A DNA stretch of 54,676 nucleotides from Algibacter sp. (GCF_029245835.1 NZ_JAQWOO010000035.1:1-54676), one strand, 5' to 3'; numbered from the stretch's first letter, positions 1 to 10,897 are shown. A program made the numbers and translations. The notes: generated by a model from the sequence alone, not told the origin.

Positions 1-136
1 CAGAAGCTTTGGGAACTTTCTTAGCAACCTGATTTCAGGGCTTATCGCATATAGCTTCTTGCCTAAAAAACCGTCTATTAAATTTCAAACTATAAATTCC
101 AATCAAGTTTGCCTGTTTTAATAATCGAACTCAGGT
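1..136 (+). mobile_element. Right end of an IS982-like insertion sequence
   Basis: The window opens inside an open frame whose C-terminus resembles IS982-family transposases. After its stop at 119-121 the sequence runs 15 bp to 136, where the outward-reading end on the minus strand would be ACCTGAGTTCGATTAT. An AC(C) terminus is what IS982 elements usually have. The boundary at 136/137 is exactly where the downstream 108-bp repeat begins, which supports 136 as the element end. The left end and target duplication lie outside the window, so completeness cannot be judged. Confidence 0.5.
2..121 (+). CDS. Transposase C-terminal fragment, IS982-like (5' end outside window)
   Basis: This frame is open from the window edge to a TAA at 119-121 and gives 39 residues, including RSFGNFLSNLISGL and IAYSFLPKKPSI. 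The pattern of a hydrophobic NFxxNLISGLIAY helix followed by PKKPS is what I recall from the C-terminus of IS982-family DDE transposases; the catalytic residues would lie upstream, outside the window. It runs opposite to the rpo operon, so it reads toward the end of the DUF3467 gene. Family assignment rests on a short tail only; another DDE family is possible. Whether the full transposase is intact cannot be seen. Confidence 0.5.
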   Translation, partial: RSFGNFLSNLISGLIAYSFLPKKPSIKFQTINSNQVCLF

Positions 137-150
137 TTTAAATTCATTTA

Positions 151-255
151 TTAGGCCTGCCCTGTTGGTCCAAAGTTCAATGGTATTGGTGGTTGCTCGT
201 AAAAAAACATTTCGAGCACCACAAAATAAGTGGTACTAAAAGAATTTAAATTCAT
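151..255 (-). other. 34-codon mini-ORF in repeat unit 1
   Basis: It begins with ATG directly after the TAA TAA that ends the previous unit and stops at TAA TAA itself. The predicted peptide starts MNLNSFSTTYFVVLEMFFYE and ends in the same PPIPLNFGPTGQA tail as the DUF3467 protein. Relative to the unit-2 ORF there is one amino-acid change (Phe for Ile at residue 11) and two synonymous ones. There is no visible ribosome binding site. It may simply be a by-product of duplicating a gene end; translation is unproven. Confidence 0.35.
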
Positions 256-258
256 TTA

Positions 259-363
259 TTAGGCCTGTCCTGTTGGTCCAAAGTTCAATGGTATTGGTGG
301 TTGCTCGTAAAAAAACATCTCGAGCACCACAATATAAGTGGTACTAAAAGAATTTAAATTCAT
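259..363 (-). other. 34-codon mini-ORF in repeat unit 2
   Basis: It lies in the same frame as the DUF3467 gene, starting at an ATG separated from that gene's stop only by one extra TAA codon. The predicted peptide begins MNLNSFSTTYIVVLEMFFYE and ends in PPIPLNFGPTGQA, identical to the parent C-terminus; the only change in the shared tail is a synonymous GGG to GGA. A double stop-codon readthrough, or reinitiation at TAATAAATG, would be needed to make it. Function is unknown and it may not be expressed. Confidence 0.35.
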
Positions 364-366
364 TTA

Positions 367-684
367 TTAGGCCTGCCCTGTTGGTCCAAAGTTCAATGGT
401 ATTGGTGGTTGCTCGTAGTCTTTAATTTCACCATGAGCGTTTTCAAACCTAGTAATGTTTTCCCCTAAGGCTTTTAATAAGCGCTTAGCATGTTGCGGCG
501 TTAATATAATTCTAGATTTAACCTTATTCTTGGGAACCCCGGGCATAATGTTTACAAAATCAACTACAAACTCAGAAACTGAATGATTTATAATAGCTAG
601 GTTGGAATACGTTCCTTCTGCTACTTTCTCATCAAGCTCTATATTAATCTGTCCTTGTTTTTGGTTGTCTTTTTCTTCAGCCAT
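367..684 (-). CDS. DUF3467 family protein
   Basis: The 105-residue protein matches the DUF3467 family: an acidic N-terminus (MAEEKDNQKQGQINIELDEK), then the conserved core with YSNLAIINHS, EFVVDFVNIMPGVPK, and R-x-I-L-T-P-Q-H-A-K-R near residues 58-68, and a Pro-rich tail PPIPLNFGPTGQA. The family is small, cytosolic and of unknown function. It follows rpoC in the same direction, but a strong terminator and a separate hairpin lie between them, so it probably has its own promoter or depends on readthrough. Its last 16 codons are copied twice downstream in a tandem repeat. The start at 684 is the first ATG; no Shine-Dalgarno is seen. Confidence 0.9.
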   Translation of the reverse strand: MAEEKDNQKQGQINIELDEKVAEGTYSNLAIINHSVSEFVVDFVNIMPGVPKNKVKSRIILTPQHAKRLLKALGENITRFENAHGEIKDYEQPPIPLNFGPTGQA

Positions 685-701
685 TGGAAATTATATTTTT
701 C

Positions 702-721
702 ACTTCCACGAAAGTGGAAGT
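702..721 (-). promoter_or_regulatory. Hairpin in the DUF3467 5' leader
   Basis: A perfect 8-bp stem (acttccac / gtggaagt) closes a 4-nt loop and ends 17 nt before the DUF3467 start codon. There is no following T-run on the minus strand, so it is not a standard terminator. It could shield or expose the translation start, or be an mRNA 5'-end stabiliser. Confidence 0.5.
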
Positions 722-745
722 CTCATTATTAATCATTTTTAAAAT

Positions 746-780
746 AAAAAGTCCTTACTATATAATTAGCAGGACTTTTT
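746..780 (-). terminator. Rho-independent terminator after rpoC
   Basis: A perfect 10-bp stem (aaaaagtcct / aggacttttt) surrounds a 15-nt loop and is flanked by A- and T-runs on both sides, so it could act in either direction. It lies about 90 bp beyond the rpoC stop and ends the large ribosomal/rpo operon. Confidence 0.85.
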
Positions 781-797
781 ATTATTATTTAAACAGA

Positions 798-815
798 TCC
801 CAACCTGCGTTGGGA
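798..815 (-). other. Hairpin in the rpoC 3' untranslated region
   Basis: A perfect 7-bp inverted repeat (tcccaac / gttggga) with a ctgc loop lies between the rpoC stop and the terminator. It has no T-run. It may be an RNA-stability or processing element. Confidence 0.4.
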
Positions 816-870
816 TAAATTCGACTAACAAGTTTTACTACCCTTTCAGCTATTAAAACTTGAGTCTCAT

Positions 871-3800
871 TTAATTATAATTTAATTCTTGTTTTACTTG
901 CATCATTTCGTCAAACTCTTCTTTAGAGCCAACAATAATATCAGTATAACTTCTCATACCTGTACCTGCTGGAATTCTATGTCCAACAATAACATTCTCC
1001 TTTAATCCTTCTAAAGTATCAACTTTACCAGCAACTGCTGCTTCGTTAAGTACTTTAGTTGTTTCTTGGAAAGATGCTGCAGATATAAACGATTTCGTCT
1101 GAAGTGAAGCTCTTGTAATACCCTGAAGTATTGGTGTAGCTGTTGCTGGATTTGCATCCCTTGCAGTTACCAACGCTTTATCTTCTCTACGCAAAATAGA
1201 ATTCTCATCTCTTAACTCACGAGGTGAAATAATTTGTCCCGGCTTAAGATTTTCTGAATCTCCAGCGTCTTCAATTACTTTCATTCCGAAAATTTCATCA
1301 TTTTCTTTTATAAAATCTGCTTTATGAGCTAATTGATCTTCTAGGAAAATAGTATCACCAGAGTCAATAATTCTAACTTTACGCATCATCTGTCTAACAA
1401 CAACCTCGAAGTGTTTATCATTAATCTTCACTCCTTGCAAACGATATACTTCTTGTACTTCATTTACTAAATATTGTTGAACCGCTGAAGGGCCTTTAAT
1501 ATTCAAGATATCATTAGGCGTTATAGAACCATCAGATAAAGGCATACCAGCTTTAACATAATCATTTTCTTGTACAAGAATTTGATTAGATAACTTCACT
1601 AGGTATTTTTTAACATCTCCTAACTTAGATTCTACTATAATCTCACGGTTACCTCTTTTGATTTTACCGAAAGACACCACACCATCAATAGCACTTACTA
1701 CTGCTGGGTTAGAAGGGTTACGTGCTTCAAATAATTCTGTTACACGAGGAAGACCACCAGTAATATCACCTGCTTTAGCAGATTTACGAGGAATCTTAAC
1801 TAAAATTTTACCAACTTCAATTTTATCTCCATCATCAATCATTAAATGGGCTCCAACAGGTAAGTTGTAAGAACGTATAGTTTCTCCTTTTCCATCTTCA
1901 ATATGAAGTGTTGGAATCAGTTTCTTATTTCTAGATTCAGAAATCACTTTTTCTTGGAAACCTGTTTGCTCATCAATTTCAACTTGATAAGTAACACCTT
2001 GTTCGATGTTTTCATAGGTCACTTTACCAGCAAATTCTGAAATAATTACACCGTTATATGGATCCCAAGTACAAACAACATCACCTTTAGTTAATTTATC
2101 ACCATTTTTAACATTAATGGTAGAACCATAAGGAATATTATTAGTACTTAATACAATACCTGTTTTCTTATCCGTAAGTTTAAGTTCAGACGTTCTAGAA
2201 ATTACAATATCAATCGCATTTCCTTCACTATCTGCACCTTTAACCGTTTTTAAATCTTCGATTTCAGCGATACCATCAAACTTCACAGCTAATTTGTTAT
2301 CCTCTGAAATATTACCTGCAATACCACCCACGTGGAATGTACGAAGTGTTAATTGTGTTCCAGGTTCACCAATTGATTGTGCAGCAACTACTCCAACAGC
2401 TTCACCACGTTGTACCATTTTACCTGTAGCTAAGTTACGACCGTAACATTTAGAACAAATACCTTGTAAAGCTTCACAAGTTAAGGCAGAACGTACTTCT
2501 AAACTATCAATAGGAGATGCTTCAATAGCCTTTGCAATATCATCTTCAATTAATTCACCAGCAGAAACTAATAAATCATCCGTTAATGGATCATGAACAT
2601 CATTTAATGATACACGACCAACGATTCTTTCTTCTAATTTCTCAACAACTTCATCATTTTTCTTAAGTGCTTCAACTTCAACACCTCTTAATGTACCACA
2701 ATCTTCAGTATTAATGATAACATCCTGAGACACATCAACTAAACGACGTGTTAAATACCCAGCATCGGCAGTTTTAAGAGCCGTATCTGCAAGACCTTTA
2801 CGTGCACCGTGAGTAGATATAAAGTATTCTAAAATTGAAAGACCTTCTTTAAAGTTAGAAAGAATTGGGTTTTCAATAATCTCTCCACCACCTGCGTTAG
2901 ATTTTTTAGGTTTCGCCATTAATCCACGCATACCAGTAAGCTGACGTATCTGCTCTTTAGATCCACGAGCTCCAGAATCAAGCATCATAAATACCGAGTT
3001 AAATCCTTGTTGGTCTTCACGAATACGTTTCATTGACAACTCTGTTAATTCTGCATTAGTAGAGGTCCAAATATCAATAACTTGATTATAACGTTCATTG
3101 TTAGTAATAAGCCCCATATTATAGTTTCCAGTAATACCGTCTACTAAAGTGTTAGCCTTATCAATCATGCTTTGCTTTTCTGGTGGGATAATAATATCAC
3201 CTAAACTGAATGATAATCCGCCTTGGAATGCAAATTTAAATCCTAAAGTTCTAATACTATCTAAGAAATCAGCACATTCAGGAACAGATGTTGCTTTAAG
3301 AATATCACCAATAATATCTCTTAAAGACTTTTTAGTTAAAACTTGGTTGATATATCCAGCTGCTTGAGGTACATGTTGGTTAAATAACACTCTACCAACA
3401 GTTGTTTCAACAATCATTCTATCAAGTTTACCATCTTCATTAATGTCGATAGTTCTAACCTTAATACCTGCATTTAATTCAACCATTCCTTCATTAAAAG
3501 CAATTTCAACTTCTTCTGGAGAATAGAATGTTAAGCCTTCACCCTTAACTTTGACTTCTGCTGTAGACTTACGCAACTTAGTCATATAATACAGACCAAG
3601 TACCATATCCTGAGAAGGTACCGTTACTGGTGATCCATTCGCTGGATTTAAGATATTATGTGATGCCAACATTAATAATTGACACTCCAAAATAGCTTCT
3701 GGCCCTAGTGGTAAGTGAACCGCCATCTGGTCACCATCAAAATCGGCATTAAATGCAGCACATGCTAATGGGTGTAATTGAATCGCTTTTCCTTCAATTA

Positions 3801-5172
3801 ATTTGGGTTGAAAAGCTTGGATACCCAAACGGTGTAATGTAGGCGCACGGTTAAGTAATACTGGATGTCCTTTAAGAACATTTTCCAAAATATCCCAAAC
3901 TACAGGCTCTCTTTTATCTATAATTTTCTTTGCAGATTTAACTGTTTTTACAATACCTCTTTCAATTAGTTTTCTAATTACGAAAGGCTTATATAATTCA
4001 GCTGCCATATTTTTAGGCAATCCACATTCAAATAATCTTAATTCTGGACCAACAACAATTACAGAACGCGCAGAATAATCAACACGCTTACCCAATAAGT
4101 TTTGACGGAAACGTCCTTGCTTACCTTTAAGTGAATCTGATAATGATTTTAACGGTCTGTTAGAATCTGTTTTTACTGCAGAAGACTTACGTGTGTTATC
4201 TAGTAACGAATCTACCGATTCTTGTAACATACGTTTTTCGTTACGTAAAATAACTTCTGGAGCTTTAATCTCTACAAGTCTTTTAAGACGATTGTTACGT
4301 ATAATTACACGACGGTATAAATCATTTAAATCTGAAGTTGCAAAACGTCCACCATCTAAAGGCACTAAAGGTCTTAATTCTGGTGGAATAATTGGTACTA
4401 CTTTTAAAATCATCCATTCTGGACGGTTCTCTCTATTTAAATTAGACTCTTTTAAAGACTCTACAACTTGTAAACGTTTTAAAGCTTCTGTTTTACGTTG
4501 TTTAGATGTTTCAGTATTTGCCTTATGACGTAATTCGTATGACAAAGCTTCTAAATCAATTCTTGATAACAAGTCTATTAAACATTCAGCACCCATTTTA
4601 GCTAAAAACTTGTTAGGGTCTGTATCGTCTAAATACTGGTTATCTTGAGGAAGTGTTTCTAAAACGTTTAGGTATTCTTCTTCGGTTAGGAAATCCATTT
4701 TTTGCAATGGTTCTCCTTCTTCATTTTTAGCATTACCTGGTTGAATTACTACATAACGCTCGTAGTAAATTATCATATCTAATTTCTTAGATGGTAACCC
4801 TAATAAATAACCTATTTTGTTTGGTAAAGAACGGAAGTACCAAATATGAGCTACAGGAACCACTAAATTGATATGTCCTACGCGATCACGACGTACTTTC
4901 TTTTCTGTTACTTCTACACCACAACGGTCACATACAATACCCTTATAACGTATTCTTTTATATTTACCACAAGCACACTCGTAATCCTTAACAGGACCAA
5001 AAATACGCTCACAGAACAAACCATCACGTTCAGGTTTGTGAGTTCGATAATTGATAGTTTCTGGTTTTAAAACTTCACCTCTAGACTCTGCTAAAATAGA
5101 CTCTGGCGATGCCAAACCAATTGAGATTTTATTAAATCTCTTAACTGTATTTTTATCTTGTTTTCTTGCCAT
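871..5172 (-). CDS. rpoC: DNA-directed RNA polymerase subunit beta'
   Basis: The 1433-residue protein is the catalytic beta' subunit. The N-terminal zinc site is Cys66, Cys68, Cys81, Cys84; the magnesium-binding active site is NADFDGDQ at 475-482, with the three Asp residues present. The switch/bridge-helix region, the second Cys cluster (CGTLRG then [11 protein letters not shown], roughly residues 815-910) and the C-terminal region are all present. The length is normal for Bacteroidota. It is the last gene of the secE-nusG-rplKAJL-rpoBC block, 32 bp after rpoB, and is followed by a strong terminator. No frameshift or internal insertion is visible. Confidence 0.99.
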   Translation of the reverse strand: MARKQDKNTVKRFNKISIGLASPESILAESRGEVLKPETINYRTHKPERDGLFCERIFGPVKDYECACGKYKRIRYKGIVCDRCGVEVTEKKVRRDRVGHINLVVPVAHIWYFRSLPNKIGYLLGLPSKKLDMIIYYERYVVIQPGNAKNEEGEPLQKMDFLTEEEYLNVLETLPQDNQYLDDTDPNKFLAKMGAECLIDLLSRIDLEALSYELRHKANTETSKQRKTEALKRLQVVESLKESNLNRENRPEWMILKVVPIIPPELRPLVPLDGGRFATSDLNDLYRRVIIRNNRLKRLVEIKAPEVILRNEKRMLQESVDSLLDNTRKSSAVKTDSNRPLKSLSDSLKGKQGRFRQNLLGKRVDYSARSVIVVGPELRLFECGLPKNMAAELYKPFVIRKLIERGIVKTVKSAKKIIDKREPVVWDILENVLKGHPVLLNRAPTLHRLGIQAFQPKLIEGKAIQLHPLACAAFNADFDGDQMAVHLPLGPEAILECQLLMLASHNILNPANGSPVTVPSQDMVLGLYYMTKLRKSTAEVKVKGEGLTFYSPEEVEIAFNEGMVELNAGIKVRTIDINEDGKLDRMIVETTVGRVLFNQHVPQAAGYINQVLTKKSLRDIIGDILKATSVPECADFLDSIRTLGFKFAFQGGLSFSLGDIIIPPEKQSMIDKANTLVDGITGNYNMGLITNNERYNQVIDIWTSTNAELTELSMKRIREDQQGFNSVFMMLDSGARGSKEQIRQLTGMRGLMAKPKKSNAGGGEIIENPILSNFKEGLSILEYFISTHGARKGLADTALKTADAGYLTRRLVDVSQDVIINTEDCGTLRGVEVEALKKNDEVVEKLEERIVGRVSLNDVHDPLTDDLLVSAGELIEDDIAKAIEASPIDSLEVRSALTCEALQGICSKCYGRNLATGKMVQRGEAVGVVAAQSIGEPGTQLTLRTFHVGGIAGNISEDNKLAVKFDGIAEIEDLKTVKGADSEGNAIDIVISRTSELKLTDKKTGIVLSTNNIPYGSTINVKNGDKLTKGDVVCTWDPYNGVIISEFAGKVTYENIEQGVTYQVEIDEQTGFQEKVISESRNKKLIPTLHIEDGKGETIRSYNLPVGAHLMIDDGDKIEVGKILVKIPRKSAKAGDITGGLPRVTELFEARNPSNPAVVSAIDGVVSFGKIKRGNREIIVESKLGDVKKYLVKLSNQILVQENDYVKAGMPLSDGSITPNDILNIKGPSAVQQYLVNEVQEVYRLQGVKINDKHFEVVVRQMMRKVRIIDSGDTIFLEDQLAHKADFIKENDEIFGMKVIEDAGDSENLKPGQIISPRELRDENSILRREDKALVTARDANPATATPILQGITRASLQTKSFISAASFQETTKVLNEAAVAGKVDTLEGLKENVIVGHRIPAGTGMRSYTDIIVGSKEEFDEMMQVKQELNYN

Positions 5173-5204
5173 AATAAATGGTTGAAATGAATTTAATTAA
5201 TTAA

Positions 5205-8200
5205 CTACTCCTCTAATCTGATGTCTAAACCTAAACCTTTCAATTCGTGCATAAGTACGTTGAATGATTCTGGTAATCCTGGATCTGGCATTGGTTCACC
5301 TTTTACGATTGCTTCGTAAGTTTTGGCTCTACCAATAACATCATCAGATTTTACAGTTAAGATCTCACGTAAGGTGCTTGATGCTCCATAAGCCTCAAGT
5401 GCCCAAACTTCCATCTCACCAAAACGCTGACCACCAAATTGTGCTTTACCACCTAAAGGTTGTTGCGTAATTAATGAGTAAGGTCCAATAGAACGTGCGT
5501 GCATTTTATCATCCACCATGTGTCCTAGTTTCAGCATGTAAATCACACCAACAGTTGCAGGTTGATCGAAACGAGCTCCTGTTCCACCATCGTATAAATA
5601 TGTATGGCCATATCTTGGAATTCCAGCTTCATCTGTAAATTCGTTAATCTGATCTATAGTAGCACCATCAAAAATTGGTGTTGCATACTTACGATCTAAT
5701 TTTTGACCAGCCCAACCAAGAACAGTTTCATAAATCTGACCGATATTCATACGAGACGGTACACCAAGTGGATTTAATACAATATCAACAGGTGTTCCAT
5801 CTTCTAAGAATGGCATATCTTCTTGACGAACGATACGAGCAACAATACCTTTATTACCATGACGTCCTGCCATTTTATCACCAACTTTAAGTTTACGTTT
5901 CTTCGCGATATAAACTTTAGCTAATTTGATGATACCTGCTGGTAATTCATCACCTACAGAGATTGTAAACTTCTCACGACGTAAAGCACCTTGTAAGTCG
6001 TTTTCTTTAATCTTATAGTTATGAACTAAATCTGCTACTAATTTATTAGTATGATCATCTGTTGTCCATTTTCCTGATACTAAATGCGCATAGTCATCAA
6101 CAGCGTTTAACATTTTAAGTGTGAACTTTTTACCTTTTGGTAATACTTCTTCACCTAAATCATTAAAAATACCTTGAGCAGTTTTACCATTTACAATAGC
6201 AAATAGTTTTTCAACTAAAACATCTTTTAACTCATCAAACTTTCTGTCGTATTGCGCTTCTAAAGCTAGAATATCATCTTTATCTTGAGCTCTTTTACGC
6301 TTATCTTTTACTGCTCTTGCGAATAATTTCTTTTCAATAACAACCCCATGTAATGAAGGCGAAGCTTTTAAAGAAGCATCTTTAACATCTCCAGCTTTAT
6401 CACCAAAAATGGCACGCAATAGTTTCTCTTCAGGTGTTGGGTCAGATTCCCCTTTTGGTGTAATCTTTCCAATTAAGATATCACCAGGTTTAACTTCGGC
6501 ACCAACGCGAATCATTCCGTATTCATCTAAGTCTTTAGTAGCCTCTTCTGAAACATTTGGAATGTCATTTGTTAATTCCTCATTACCCAATTTAGTATCT
6601 CTTACGTCTAAAGAATACTCATCTATATGAATAGAAGTGAATATGTCTTCACGAACCACTTTTTCAGAAATTACAATCGCATCCTCAAAGTTATACCCTT
6701 TCCAAGGCATAAAGGCTACTTTCATATTTCTACCTAAAGCAAGCTCTCCTTTCTGGGTGGCATACCCTTCACATAAAACCTGACCTTTAGAAACTTTATC
6801 TCCTTTAACTACAATGGGTTTAAGGTTGATAGAAGTCCCTTGGTTTGTTTTTCTGAATTTTACTAATTGATATGTTTTAACATCAGAATCAAAACTTACT
6901 TTAGCTTCATCTTCAGTACGATCGTATCTTATTTTGATTTCATTGGCATCAACATAAAGTACTTCTCCGATTCCTTCAGCATTAATTAATACTCTAGAAT
7001 CTGAGGCTACTTGACGCTCTAAACCTGTACCTACAATTGGTGCATCTACTCTTAATAATGGTACTGCTTGACGCATCATGTTAGATCCCATTAAGGCTCT
7101 ATTCGCATCATCATGTTCTAGGAACGGAATTAACGACGCAGAAATAGATGAGATTTGGTTTGGTGCAACATCTGTATAATGCAAATCACTAGGATCAATT
7201 ACAGGGAAGTCACCTTCCATTCTTGCAATTACCTTATCATGTAAAATTTTACCGCTATCATCAACTTCAACAGTTGCTTGAGCAATTAATTTATCTTCTT
7301 CCTCTTCTGCACTTAAATATGTTGGCTCATTTTTAATATCTACAACACCCTCTGTTACTTTTCTATATGGTGTTTCGATGAATCCCATAGAGTTCACTTT
7401 AGCAAAAACTGAAAGTGATGATATTAAACCAATGTTTGGTCCCTCTGGTGTTTCAATTGGGCATAAACGTCCGTAATGTGTATAGTGTACATCACGAACC
7501 TCGAAACCTGCTCTTTCTCTGGATAAACCTCCAGGTCCAAGCGCTGACAAACGACGTTTATGCGTAATTTCCGCTAAAGGATTGGTTTGATCCATAAACT
7601 GTGACAACTGATTCGTTCCAAAGAAAGAATTAATTACAGACGATAACGTCTTTGCATTAATTAAATCTATAGGAGTAAATACCTCATTATCACGAACGTT
7701 CATACGCTCACGAATAGTTCGGGCCATACGTGCTAAACCAACACCAAATTGAGACGATAATTGCTCACCAACTGTACGTACACGACGGTTAGATAAGTGA
7801 TCAATATCATCAATCTCTGCTTTAGAATTGATAAGCTCAATTAAATATTTTATAATCGTAATGATATCTTCTTTGGTAAGCACTAGCTTATCCATTCCGA
7901 TATCTAATTGTAATTTTTTATTCATTCTATAACGACCTACTTCTCCTAAAGAGTAACGTTGGTCACTAAAGAATAATTTATCTATAATACCGCGTGCTGT
8001 TTCCTCATCTGGTGGCTCAGCATTACGCAATTGTCTATAGATATGCTCAACAGCTTCTTTTTCAGAGTTTGTTGGATCTTTTTGAAGTGTATTATGAATA
8101 ATAGCGTAATCGCCTTGTTCTGTACTTTCTTTATGTAAAAGAATAGTTTTTACATCAGCTTCAAGAATTTCTTCAATATTCTCTTTATCTATAACAGTAT

Positions 8201-9017
8201 CACGATCAAGCACAATTTCATTACGCTCAATAGATACTACTTCTCCTGTATCTTCATCAACAAAATCCTCATGCCATGTATTTAATACACGTGCAGCTAA
8301 TTTTCTTCCTACATATTTCTTTAATCCAGATTTAGAAACTTTAACTTCTTCTGCAAGGTCAAAAATCTCTAAGATATCTTTATCACGCTCAAAACCGATA
8401 GCACGGAAAAGCGTAGTAACTGGTAATTTTTTCTTTCTATCAATGTATGCATACATCACTTGATTGATGTCTGTTGCAAACTCAATCCAAGACCCTTTGA
8501 ATGGTATAACTCTTGCTGAATATAATTTTGTTCCATTGGCATGGAAAGATTGACCAAAGAAAACTCCCGGTGAACGGTGTAACTGTGAAACAACCACACG
8601 TTCTGCACCATTGATACAAAATGTACCAGAAGGTGTCATGTAAGGTATAGTTCCTAAATACACATCTTGAACAATGGTCTCGAAATCCTCATGTTCAGGG
8701 TCTGTACAATATAACTTTAACCTTGCTTTAAGCGGAACGCTGTATGTAAGTCCTCTTTCAATACACTCTTCAATAGCATATCTTGGTGGATCTACAAAGT
8801 AATCTAAAAACTCTAAAACGAATTGATTACGTGAATCTGTAATTGGAAAGTTTTCCATGAAGGTATTATAAAGACCTTCATCACCTCTTTCTTCAGATTT
8901 TGTTTCTAATTGGAAAAAATCCTGAAAGGATTTAATCTGAATATCCAAAAAATCTGGGTATTCTGTCTTATTTACAATAGACGAGAAATTTAATCTTTCA
9001 GCTTGTGTTGATAACAT
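5205..9017 (-). CDS. rpoB: DNA-directed RNA polymerase subunit beta
   Basis: I place the start at the ATG at 9017 ([13 protein letters not shown]), giving 1270 residues; an in-frame TTG lies one codon upstream. The beta subunit forms the other half of the catalytic cleft. The rifampicin pocket reads [20 protein letters not shown], with the Asp, His and Ser of the classic resistance positions unchanged, so the wild-type sensitive form is predicted at those sites. The C-terminal [18 protein letters not shown] motif is intact. It is 188 bp downstream of rplL, with a strong hairpin in that gap, and 32 bp upstream of rpoC. Confidence 0.99.
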   Translation of the reverse strand: MLSTQAERLNFSSIVNKTEYPDFLDIQIKSFQDFFQLETKSEERGDEGLYNTFMENFPITDSRNQFVLEFLDYFVDPPRYAIEECIERGLTYSVPLKARLKLYCTDPEHEDFETIVQDVYLGTIPYMTPSGTFCINGAERVVVSQLHRSPGVFFGQSFHANGTKLYSARVIPFKGSWIEFATDINQVMYAYIDRKKKLPVTTLFRAIGFERDKDILEIFDLAEEVKVSKSGLKKYVGRKLAARVLNTWHEDFVDEDTGEVVSIERNEIVLDRDTVIDKENIEEILEADVKTILLHKESTEQGDYAIIHNTLQKDPTNSEKEAVEHIYRQLRNAEPPDEETARGIIDKLFFSDQRYSLGEVGRYRMNKKLQLDIGMDKLVLTKEDIITIIKYLIELINSKAEIDDIDHLSNRRVRTVGEQLSSQFGVGLARMARTIRERMNVRDNEVFTPIDLINAKTLSSVINSFFGTNQLSQFMDQTNPLAEITHKRRLSALGPGGLSRERAGFEVRDVHYTHYGRLCPIETPEGPNIGLISSLSVFAKVNSMGFIETPYRKVTEGVVDIKNEPTYLSAEEEEDKLIAQATVEVDDSGKILHDKVIARMEGDFPVIDPSDLHYTDVAPNQISSISASLIPFLEHDDANRALMGSNMMRQAVPLLRVDAPIVGTGLERQVASDSRVLINAEGIGEVLYVDANEIKIRYDRTEDEAKVSFDSDVKTYQLVKFRKTNQGTSINLKPIVVKGDKVSKGQVLCEGYATQKGELALGRNMKVAFMPWKGYNFEDAIVISEKVVREDIFTSIHIDEYSLDVRDTKLGNEELTNDIPNVSEEATKDLDEYGMIRVGAEVKPGDILIGKITPKGESDPTPEEKLLRAIFGDKAGDVKDASLKASPSLHGVVIEKKLFARAVKDKRKRAQDKDDILALEAQYDRKFDELKDVLVEKLFAIVNGKTAQGIFNDLGEEVLPKGKKFTLKMLNAVDDYAHLVSGKWTTDDHTNKLVADLVHNYKIKENDLQGALRREKFTISVGDELPAGIIKLAKVYIAKKRKLKVGDKMAGRHGNKGIVARIVRQEDMPFLEDGTPVDIVLNPLGVPSRMNIGQIYETVLGWAGQKLDRKYATPIFDGATIDQINEFTDEAGIPRYGHTYLYDGGTGARFDQPATVGVIYMLKLGHMVDDKMHARSIGPYSLITQQPLGGKAQFGGQRFGEMEVWALEAYGASSTLREILTVKSDDVIGRAKTYEAIVKGEPMPDPGLPESFNVLMHELKGLGLDIRLEE

Positions 9018-9147
9018 CAATGGACGGAATTTTGATTAAAAAATAGTTATAGTGGTTTTAAACACTAGATAAATAGCTTAAAAATAGTTTCATTTTCTCA
9101 CTATTCAGCAATTTATTCTGCTATATCATTATATACGCAAAATGGTC

Positions 9148-9181
9148 TAGGTGTTATCCCGCTATAAACGGGATAGACCTA
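9148..9181 (-). promoter_or_regulatory. Hairpin in the rplL-rpoB spacer
   Basis: The arms tatcccg / cgggata enclose ctataaa, and are extended outward, past a small bulge, by taggt / accta. There is no long T-run on the minus strand. Position between rplL and rpoB matches the place where many bacteria have an attenuator or RNase processing site that sets the L7/L12 to RNA polymerase ratio; that role here is inferred. Confidence 0.6.
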
Positions 9182-9208
9182 AACCTTTGTATTGTTGAGA
9201 AAATAAGC

Positions 9209-9583
9209 TTACTTAAGCTCTACCTCTGCACCAGCTTCTTCTAAAGATGCTTTTAAAGCTTCAGCTTCATCTTTAGTTACTGCTTCTTTGATAGCACTTG
9301 GTGCATCATCAACTAAACCTTTAGCTTCCTTTAAACCTAAACCAGTTAATTCTTTAACTAATTTTACAACAGCTAGTTTAGAACCACCTGCTGCTTTTAA
9401 AATAACATCAAATTCAGTTTGAGCTTCTTCAGCTTCTCCTCCTCCAGCAGGACCAGCAACAGCAACTGCAGCAGCAGCAGCAGGCTCGATACCATACTCA
9501 TCTTTTAATATAGTTGCTAACTCATTTACTTCTTTTACAGTAAGGTTAACTAATTGTTCTGCGAAATCTTTTAAATCTGCCAT
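9209..9583 (-). CDS. rplL: 50S ribosomal protein L7/L12 (bL12)
   Basis: The 124-residue acidic protein is the multicopy stalk protein that recruits translation GTPases. It has the N-terminal dimerisation helices ([20 protein letters not shown]), an Ala/Gly-rich hinge ([20 protein letters not shown], about residues 35-54) and the conserved C-terminal domain ending in [11 protein letters not shown], including [20 protein letters not shown]. It follows rplJ by 62 bp and is separated from rpoB by a hairpin-containing spacer, consistent with its need for higher output. Length is typical. Confidence 0.98.
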   Translation of the reverse strand: MADLKDFAEQLVNLTVKEVNELATILKDEYGIEPAAAAAVAVAGPAGGGEAEEAQTEFDVILKAAGGSKLAVVKLVKELTGLGLKEAKGLVDDAPSAIKEAVTKDEAEALKASLEEAGAEVELK

Positions 9584-9645
9584 TTTTCTATCGTTTTAAT
9601 AATTTTGTAATAATATATTTGTAATAAAGTGCGTACTATTTAATA

Positions 9646-10167
9646 CTATCCTTCTTTTTCAGATAGTGTTTTGATAATTCCAGCTAGTTTTCCACCACTT
9701 GATTTAAGTGCAGAAACAACGTTTTTAGCAGGCGATTGTAATAATCCTATAATCTCTCCTAATAACTCTTCTTTAGACTTGATATCTACTAACATGTCTA
9801 ATTGTTCGTCTCCAATGTAAACGGTTTCCTCAATAAAGGCACCTTTTAATAAAGGTTTATCTGATTTTTTACGGAACGTCTTAATTAACTTAGCTGGTGC
9901 ATTACCTGTTTCAGAATACATCACCGATGTATTTCCTTTTAAAACAGATGCAAGGTCTCCAAAATCTCTATCTGAAGCTTCCATTGCTTTTTCAAGTAAT
10001 GTATTTTTAACAACTGCCATTTGCACGTTTGCTTTAAAAGCAGCACGACGCAAATTTGAGGTAATTCCTGCGTTTAATCCTGAAATATCTGTTAAATAGA
10101 TATTTGAATTGTTAGCTAATTCTGCAGTTAAGTCCTCAATTACTTGTGATTTTTCTTCTCTTGTCAT
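9646..10167 (-). CDS. rplJ: 50S ribosomal protein L10 (uL10)
   Basis: The 173-residue protein anchors the L7/L12 stalk to 23S rRNA. The N-terminal RNA-binding domain (MTREEKSQVIEDLTAEL; LRRAAFKANVQMAVVKNTLL) and the C-terminal helix for L12 dimers (LLQSPAKNVVSALKSSGG onward) are present at normal length. It begins 20 bp after rplA with no large leader, so the long rplJ leader used for autoregulation in Enterobacteria is absent here. Confidence 0.98.
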   Translation of the reverse strand: MTREEKSQVIEDLTAELANNSNIYLTDISGLNAGITSNLRRAAFKANVQMAVVKNTLLEKAMEASDRDFGDLASVLKGNTSVMYSETGNAPAKLIKTFRKKSDKPLLKGAFIEETVYIGDEQLDMLVDIKSKEELLGEIIGLLQSPAKNVVSALKSSGGKLAGIIKTLSEKEG

Positions 10168-10187
10168 AATTTAAAGTTTTAACTTAA

Positions 10188-10877
10188 TTAACCAATTTTA
10201 GGATCAATAGCTAAACTAGGGCTCATTGTAGAAGACATAAAAATGCTTTTTACATAAACTCCCTTAGCCGTTGTCGGTTTTAGTTTCATTAATGTTGTTA
10301 ATAATTCATTTGCGTTACCCGCAATTTTATCAGCACTAAATGATGCTTTTCCAATAGCAGCGTGTACAATACCTGTTTTATCAACTTTGAAGTCAATTTT
10401 ACCAGCTTTCACTTCGCTTACTGCTTTTGCAACATCCATAGTTACTGTACCTGTTTTTGGGTTAGGCATTAATCCACGAGGACCTAATACACGTCCTAAA
10501 GGACCTAACTTACCCATAACACTTGGCATAGTAACGATAACGTCAACATCTGTCCAACCACCTTTAATTTTATCAAGGTATTCATCTAAACCAACGTAGT
10601 CTGCCCCAGCTTCTTTAGCTTCTGCTTCTTTATCTGGTGTTACTAATGCTAATACTTTCATGTCTTTACCAGTACCGTGCGGTAAAGAAACCACACCTCT
10701 TACCATTTGATTTGCTTTACGAGGATCGACTCCTAAACGTACTGCTAAATCAATTGATGAGTCGAACTTAGTATTGGTAATTTCTTTTATTAGAGCTGAT
10801 GCTTCATCAACAGAATAAACTTTACCTTTTTCAATTTTTGCTAAAGCCTCTTTTTGCTTTTTTGTTAATCTTGCCAT
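10188..10877 (-). CDS. rplA: 50S ribosomal protein L1 (uL1)
   Basis: The 229-residue protein forms the L1 stalk at the E site. It shows the N-terminal [15 protein letters not shown], the domain II segment [29 protein letters not shown] (split here for length) and the C-terminal [16 protein letters not shown] typical of Bacteroidota. It is 20 bp downstream of rplK in the same transcript. In many bacteria L1 represses its own rplK-rplA mRNA; I did not identify the mimic site here. Confidence 0.98.
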   Translation of the reverse strand: MARLTKKQKEALAKIEKGKVYSVDEASALIKEITNTKFDSSIDLAVRLGVDPRKANQMVRGVVSLPHGTGKDMKVLALVTPDKEAEAKEAGADYVGLDEYLDKIKGGWTDVDVIVTMPSVMGKLGPLGRVLGPRGLMPNPKTGTVTMDVAKAVSEVKAGKIDFKVDKTGIVHAAIGKASFSADKIAGNANELLTTLMKLKPTTAKGVYVKSIFMSSTMSPSLAIDPKIG

Positions 10878-10897
10878 TTTATAATGTCTTTAATAGA

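Larger units (their letters stand above)
137..417 (-). repeat. 108-bp tandem repeat, 2.6 copies, made from the DUF3467 gene's 3' end
   Basis: Unit 1 is 137-244, unit 2 is 245-352 and a partial unit 3 is 353-417. Unit 3 is the true end of the neighbouring coding region. Each full unit has about 65 bp copied from the last 16 codons, the stop and the immediate 3' flank, plus a 43-bp spacer containing an inverted repeat (agcaccac / gtggtact) and a 7-bp A/T run. Units 1 and 2 differ at only a few positions. The period is a multiple of three, so all copies stay in the frame of the parent gene. The array is cut by the insertion-sequence end at 136. Confidence 0.95.

Noticed and set aside
301-350. 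Repeat-unit inverted repeat as a classical terminator
   Set aside because: The stem agtaccac / gtggtgct is followed by 7 nt before the T-run, too far for a standard Rho-independent terminator; possible only as a weak one.
137-417. Array considered as a CRISPR
   Set aside because: Unit length is 108 bp, units are contiguous without unique spacers, and the unit is a piece of the neighbouring gene; no cas genes are present.
4193-4528. 111-codon plus-strand frame inside rpoC
   Set aside because: Antisense shadow of a highly conserved coding region.
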